Assembly (NCBI GenBank): GCA_947172705.1
Contig: CAMWCA010000002.1
Location: 62,001-126,000, forward strand
Source: an uncultured Lachnospiraceae bacterium
Lineage (GTDB): Bacteria; Bacillota; Clostridia; Lachnospirales; Lachnospiraceae
Length of the DNA: 64,000 nt
Reading direction: 5' to 3'
Shown here: positions 59,592-64,000 of the stretch, one piece after another
How the letters are laid out: each line of letters begins with the position of its first letter
Numbering within the stretch: position 1 is the first letter of the stretch
Made by a program: the position numbers and the translations under genes
The notes under the pieces: generated by a model
Told to the model about the DNA's origin: nothing
The model's input: only the letters and a program-made list of their open reading frames with translations
Database searches by the model: none

Positions 59592-59966
59592 TTATTCACT
59601 TTTTACAGCTTCCGGCAAAATCTGTTTTCCATCGTGCCAGATCCGTTCCAGGTCATAAAAGAGACGGTTTTCCTTGTCAAAAATATGAACCATAATATCT
59701 CCAAAATCAAGGAGAACCCAGTTTGCCGTATTATACCCCTCGATCTGTTTCATGGGATAGCCCGCTTTTCCAAGCTTCTCTTCTACTGCATCGGAAAGGG
59801 CCTGAATCTGATTTCGATTACTGCCGTTTGCAATGATAAAATAATCGGCGATCACGGATACATCGCTGATATCAATAATCCGAATGTCTTCAGCTTTTTT
59901 TTCTTCCAGCGCTTCTATTGCCTTTGCCGCCATTTCCTTTATCTGTTCTAAAGATAAATTTTCCAT
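59592..59966 (-). CDS. rsfS: ribosome silencing factor RsfS
   Basis: 124 residues with the Iojap/RsfS pattern: AEDIRIIDISDVSVIADYFIIANG and NWVLLDFGDIMVHIFDKENRLFYDLERIW. It binds L14 and keeps 30S and 50S subunits apart in starvation. GAGGAG precedes the ATG; last gene of the obgE operon. Confidence 0.95.
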   Translation of the reverse strand: MENLSLEQIKEMAAKAIEALEEKKAEDIRIIDISDVSVIADYFIIANGSNRNQIQALSDAVEEKLGKAGYPMKQIEGYNTANWVLLDFGDIMVHIFDKENRLFYDLERIWHDGKQILPEAVKSE

Positions 59967-59987
59967 TATGCTCCTCTTTCTTTTCTT

Positions 59988-60572
59988 CTATTTTGAAAGG
60001 TTTTTATTTTTAAAATAATAATCGTAAGTCTGCTGGGTCAACAGATCCACAGGGCTGTCGATGTTCTTCAGATATTCCAGCGTATCCCGGAGAATGGTTA
60101 GAAGCGCATCATCCAGATCCTGAAAGGCAAGCTGACGAATCAGGGTCAGGTTTGGCGCCTGTTTTCTTCCCGGTTCAATGTAATCTGCAATATAGATGAT
60201 CTTTTCCAGCTGGGACATGCCAGGACGTCCTGTGGTATGATTTAAAATTGCATTGAGAACATCCTGATCCTGAACATGATATTGCTTTTTTGCAACATGG
60301 CATCCTGCCTTGGCATGAAGCAGAAAAGGATTTTTCCTTTCGATGGGGGTAATGGGAATGTGATGCTTTTCACAGATGGCAAGTTTCTTTTCATTGCTCA
60401 GGCACTTTGCACAGTCATGTAACAGTCCGGCAAGATGTGCCTTCTCCAGGTCTTCCTGATATCGCATGGCAAGAGCGGATGCTGTATAAGCAACCCCCAG
60501 GGTATGCTCAAAACGTTTGGCATCCAGATCCTTTTCCAGTTGTTTTCTGACTTTTTTAAAATCCGCCTTCAT
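59988..60572 (-). CDS. yqeK: YqeK HD-domain phosphohydrolase
   Basis: 194 residues. HD-domain ligands are in EHTLGVAYTASAL, HLAGLLHDCAKCLS and HAKAGCHVAKKQY; ILNHTTGRPGMSQLEKIIYIADYIEPGR is the YqeK signature. Members hydrolyse diadenosine tetraphosphate symmetrically. It lies between nadD and rsfS, its usual Firmicutes position. Confidence 0.95.
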   Translation of the reverse strand: MKADFKKVRKQLEKDLDAKRFEHTLGVAYTASALAMRYQEDLEKAHLAGLLHDCAKCLSNEKKLAICEKHHIPITPIERKNPFLLHAKAGCHVAKKQYHVQDQDVLNAILNHTTGRPGMSQLEKIIYIADYIEPGRKQAPNLTLIRQLAFQDLDDALLTILRDTLEYLKNIDSPVDLLTQQTYDYYFKNKNLSK

Positions 60573-60606
60573 TTCCCCTCCATCGCTTCCCGCACAGGAT
60601 AGCAGG

Positions 60607-61218
60607 TCATAGATCCTGATACAATTTATGCTCTTCTATATATGCAAGTACCTTATCCGGAAGTAAATACCGCACAGATTTATGTTCCCGAATTCTTTTT
60701 CTGATCTCGGAAGAGGAAATATCCATGAATCTTGCAGGAAGAATTCTGATATCTCCGTGATATTCATAGATCAGATGAGATGCGATCTTTTTCATTTTCT
60801 CTTCTGTTCCGGTTCCCCGTACAGCAGCGGCAATGACGCAGTTCTGTAAAATAAATGCAGGCTCCTTCCATGTTTCCAGGGTGAGCAGGTTGTCTGCGCC
60901 TAAGATAAAATAATATCTGGCATCAGGCTCCTGGGCAATAAGCTGTGCAAGGGTATCCCGGGTATAGGTAGCGCCCTGACGCTCTGTTTCCAGCCTGGAT
61001 AAAGAAAAACAGGGGTTTCCCTCCAATGCCAGCGCCGTCATATCTGCCCTGACCTCCCCTGAAGGGATGTCAGGATCTCTCTTCATATAGGAATTACCGC
61101 TGGGCATGAAAATGACTTCGTCCAATCCCAGATATTCTCTGGCATCTTCCGCCAGAATCAAATGACCGTTATGAACAGGATTAAATGTTCCGCCTAAAAT
61201 TCCGATTTTTTTTGCCAT
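60607..61218 (-). CDS. nadD: nicotinate-mononucleotide adenylyltransferase
   Basis: 203 residues. Nucleotidyltransferase motif GGTFNPVHNGHLI at the N-terminus, and the C-terminal ISSSEIRKRI; FILGADNLLTLETWKEP lies between. It forms deamido-NAD from NaMN and ATP. YhbY is encoded 18 nt upstream. Confidence 0.96.
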   Translation of the reverse strand: MAKKIGILGGTFNPVHNGHLILAEDAREYLGLDEVIFMPSGNSYMKRDPDIPSGEVRADMTALALEGNPCFSLSRLETERQGATYTRDTLAQLIAQEPDARYYFILGADNLLTLETWKEPAFILQNCVIAAAVRGTGTEEKMKKIASHLIYEYHGDIRILPARFMDISSSEIRKRIREHKSVRYLLPDKVLAYIEEHKLYQDL

Positions 61219-61236
61219 GTCTGTAAATCCTTCCTT

Positions 61237-61530
61237 TTATTTGGGTGGAAGTTCTATTTTCTTATTATATTTACTTTCTTTATACAGGACGATCTTTTTC
61301 CCGATCACCTGTACCAGTTGGGAACCGGTTCTGTCTGCAAGGGCTTCCGCTATCTGTCTGGGATCTTCCAGGCAGTTTTTAAGCACTGTAATTTTTACCA
61401 GTTCCCGGGTATTAAAGGTTTCTCTTACTGCCTCTGTAACTTCCGGGCTGAGTCCGGACTTGCCGATCTGGAAAACCGGTTCAATATTCATTGCAAGCCC
61501 TTTTAAATATGCACGTTGTTTGCTTGTCAT
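61237..61530 (-). CDS. yhbY: YhbY-family CRM RNA-binding protein
   Basis: 97 residues. The CRM domain begins MTSKQRAYLKGLAMNIEPVFQIGKSGLS and contains the conserved GKSG loop; LVQVIGKKIVLYKES closes it. It binds pre-50S particles in ribosome assembly. GGAGG precedes the ATG; 9 nt after obgE. Confidence 0.95.
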   Translation of the reverse strand: MTSKQRAYLKGLAMNIEPVFQIGKSGLSPEVTEAVRETFNTRELVKITVLKNCLEDPRQIAEALADRTGSQLVQVIGKKIVLYKESKYNKKIELPPK

Positions 61531-61539
61531 GAGTGCCTC

Positions 61540-62838
<1,299 letters not shown>

Positions 62839-62874
62839 TTATTCCTTTCGATTTTGTTCAGATGCTTTTCGTTT

Positions 62875-62913
62875 AAAAAAGGCTTTAAACAAAACATGTT
62901 TTGTTTAAAGCCT
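62875..62913 (-). terminator. terminator after rpmA, 34-nt perfect palindrome
   Basis: Arms of 17 bp (62880-62896 with 62897-62913) with no spacer; on the minus strand it runs straight into a T-run (62879-62875). It separates rplU-prp-rpmA from obgE, which must rely on readthrough or a promoter inside the short gap. Confidence 0.88.
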
Positions 62914-62925
62914 GGCAAATTCGCA

Positions 62926-63210
62926 TTATTTTTCTACAGGGTATACGGAAGCCTGCTTTTTATCTCTTCCTTTTCTTTCAAACCTGAGCACGCCGTCTAC
63001 TAATGCAAACAATGTGTCATCACCGCCGCGTCCTACGTTGATACCGGGATGGATCTTTGTTCCCCGCTGTCTGTATAAAATATTTCCTGCTTTTACGAAT
63101 TGTCCGTCAGCTCTCTTCGCACCCAATCTCTTGGATTCGGAATCTCTACCGTTCTTGGTAGAGCCAACACCCTTTTTATGAGCGAAAAATTGAAGGTTCA
63201 GCTTTAACAT
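62926..63210 (-). CDS. rpmA: ribosomal protein L27 with cleavable N-terminal extension
   Basis: 94 residues. It begins [14 protein letters not shown]: the NLQFFA extension found in Firmicutes, removed by Prp after Ala10 so that the mature N-terminus can reach the peptidyl transferase centre. The body is standard ([34 protein letters not shown]). GGAGG precedes the ATG. Confidence 0.98.
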   Translation of the reverse strand: MLKLNLQFFAHKKGVGSTKNGRDSESKRLGAKRADGQFVKAGNILYRQRGTKIHPGINVGRGGDDTLFALVDGVLRFERKGRDKKQASVYPVEK

Positions 63211-63213
63211 GAT

Positions 63214-63543
63214 TTACACCTCCTTGAATTTGAGTTTTAAATACCTGTCGCCGTATTCTGATACGACGCTCTTTAGCCCAAGCACCATGGAATCAAGAAG
63301 GAGCGTCCCTTTTTCATCGGGAACCGCAGAAAAACTACAATCGATCAGTCCTTCTTCCTGATCGCTGCTTACAGCCATCCGGTTATCTGTTAACACATCA
63401 ATTGAATTGATGGTATTGATCACCAGAATGGAAATGGCGCTGCACACAATATCGCTGCCTGCACTGCCAAAGCCTGCGTGCCCTTTACAGGTTACTCTCT
63501 TATATTCCCCGTTTTTGGATTTTATAATCGTAATGTCAGTCAT
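63214..63543 (-). CDS. prp: ribosomal-processing cysteine protease Prp
   Basis: 109 residues. Catalytic His22 in CKGHAGFG and Cys34 in GSDIVCSAIS fit the Prp (YsxB) family exactly. It cleaves the N-terminal extension of L27, encoded 3 nt downstream. It starts 4 nt after the rplU stop, so the three genes are one unit. Confidence 0.95.
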   Translation of the reverse strand: MTDITIIKSKNGEYKRVTCKGHAGFGSAGSDIVCSAISILVINTINSIDVLTDNRMAVSSDQEEGLIDCSFSAVPDEKGTLLLDSMVLGLKSVVSEYGDRYLKLKFKEV

Positions 63544-63547
63544 ACTC

Positions 63548-63853
63548 TTAAGCGTTGATCTTTTCGATCTTTACCTGTGTGTATGCTTGTCTGTGACCGT
63601 TTTTCTTATGATAACCGGTTTTTCTCTTATACTTGTAAACGATAACCTTGCGGTATTTGCCCTGTTCCAAAACAGTTGCAGTTACGTTGGCATTGGCTAC
63701 ATCACCGGCAACCTTAAGCTCTTTGTCGCTGACTGCGACAACCTGGTCGAATGTTACAGTTGCTCCGGGTTCAGCGTCCAGCTTTTCAACTTTGATCACA
63801 TCCCCTTCGGAAACCTTATACTGCTTTCCGCCTGTTGCAATGATTGCGTACAT
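63548..63853 (-). CDS. rplU: ribosomal protein L21
   Basis: 101 residues from ATG 63853 (AGGAGGT upstream); a start 27 nt earlier is rejected. L21 pattern: [25 protein letters not shown] and [22 protein letters not shown]. First gene of rplU-prp-rpmA. Confidence 0.98.
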   Translation of the reverse strand: MYAIIATGGKQYKVSEGDVIKVEKLDAEPGATVTFDQVVAVSDKELKVAGDVANANVTATVLEQGKYRKVIVYKYKRKTGYHKKNGHRQAYTQVKIEKINA

Positions 63854-63945
63854 AATGGCACCTCCTATACTAACCAGCAAAGCTGATTTTACTCGCTAAC
63901 TATGGCGGCATTTCAAATGCGCTTAAGCCTCGTTATGCGGCATAC
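63854..63945 (-). ncRNA. putative L21 leader (ribosomal protein autoregulatory RNA)
   Basis: About 92 nt of untranslated leader between the promoter and the rplU ribosome site. It contains a 7-bp hairpin (AATCAGC-TTT-GCTGGTT) just upstream of the SD, and G+C-rich blocks (ATGCCGC, GCCGCC) flanking an unpaired TTAAGCGCATTTG region. Many Firmicutes have an L21 leader here; the match is by position and general structure, not by a covariance search. Confidence 0.5.
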
Positions 63946-63951
63946 TCATAA

Positions 63952-63980
63952 AATATAACATTCCGATTTTTTTTTGTCAA
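63952..63980 (-). promoter_or_regulatory. promoter of rplU-prp-rpmA
   Basis: Perfect TTGACA (63980-63975), 17-nt A-rich spacer, TATATT (63957-63952) on the minus strand. Confidence 0.88.
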
Positions 63981-64000
63981 GGTTTTTTTTGAATCCTGTA

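Overview
The window looks like chromosomal DNA of a Lachnospiraceae-type Clostridium (Firmicutes). The evidence is moderate G+C, strong purine-rich Shine-Dalgarno sites, regular use of TTG and GTG starts, lipobox lipoproteins, a LexA/YneA pair under Gram-positive (Cheo-box) operators, ribosomal protein L27 made with a cleavable N-terminal extension beside its protease Prp, a MinCDE set behind mreBCD, and a clostridial [FeFe] hydrogenase. I see no phage, insertion sequence, CRISPR array, rRNA or tRNA. Most of the window is core genome; the accessory-looking part is roughly the first 12 kb.

Region 1 (1-12.5 kb, + strand): the tail of a GldG/DUF4340 ABC-auxiliary pair. Next come a solute-binding lipoprotein, a YesM-type sensor kinase and a YesN-type regulator in overlapping genes, then a three-gene FbpABC/AfuABC-like importer whose ATPase carries a large insertion, then feoAB with its own promoter. 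Annotation by family says iron uptake, but the binding protein-kinase-regulator arrangement also resembles hexose-phosphate sensing (HptARS/AfuABC), so the substrate is open.

Region 2 (12.6-20.7 kb): a ferredoxin-fused [FeFe] hydrogenase, gltX, a compact UvrD-like helicase, a convergent DUF1292 gene, a GlgX-like GH13 protein in which all four catalytic regions are degenerate, a DUF5662 protein and a small cysteine-rich protein. Region 3 (20.8-30.7 kb): gtrA, an unrecognised protein with a possible PD-(D/E)xK-like core, then miaB-mutS-mutL-miaA, a methionine gamma-lyase-family protein and DUF4321. gtrA and mutL share a 27-nt hairpin-SD leader.

Region 4 (30.7-46.9 kb): a cell-shape and division block, radC-mreBCD-mrdA-minCDE-rodA, then mgsA (catalytic Asp replaced by Glu), a D,D-carboxypeptidase, a small P-loop protein, an HlyD-like adaptor with yggS and sepF, then aroB-lspA-rluD. 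Region 5 (47-53.5 kb): a cytidylate-kinase-like gene, a 354-nt gap full of inverted repeats, dtd and a small membrane protein, an AI-2E-family exporter, a TtcA-like thiolase, a Xer-type recombinase, and the divergent SOS pair yneA-like/lexA.

Region 6 (53.5-64 kb, mostly - strand): a second cytidylate-kinase-like gene, livFGMH and livK as two transcription units separated by a terminator and a promoter, DUF378, and two converging ribosome-linked operons (obgE-yhbY-nadD-yqeK-rsfS and rplU-prp-rpmA), the latter with a near-consensus promoter and an L21-type leader.
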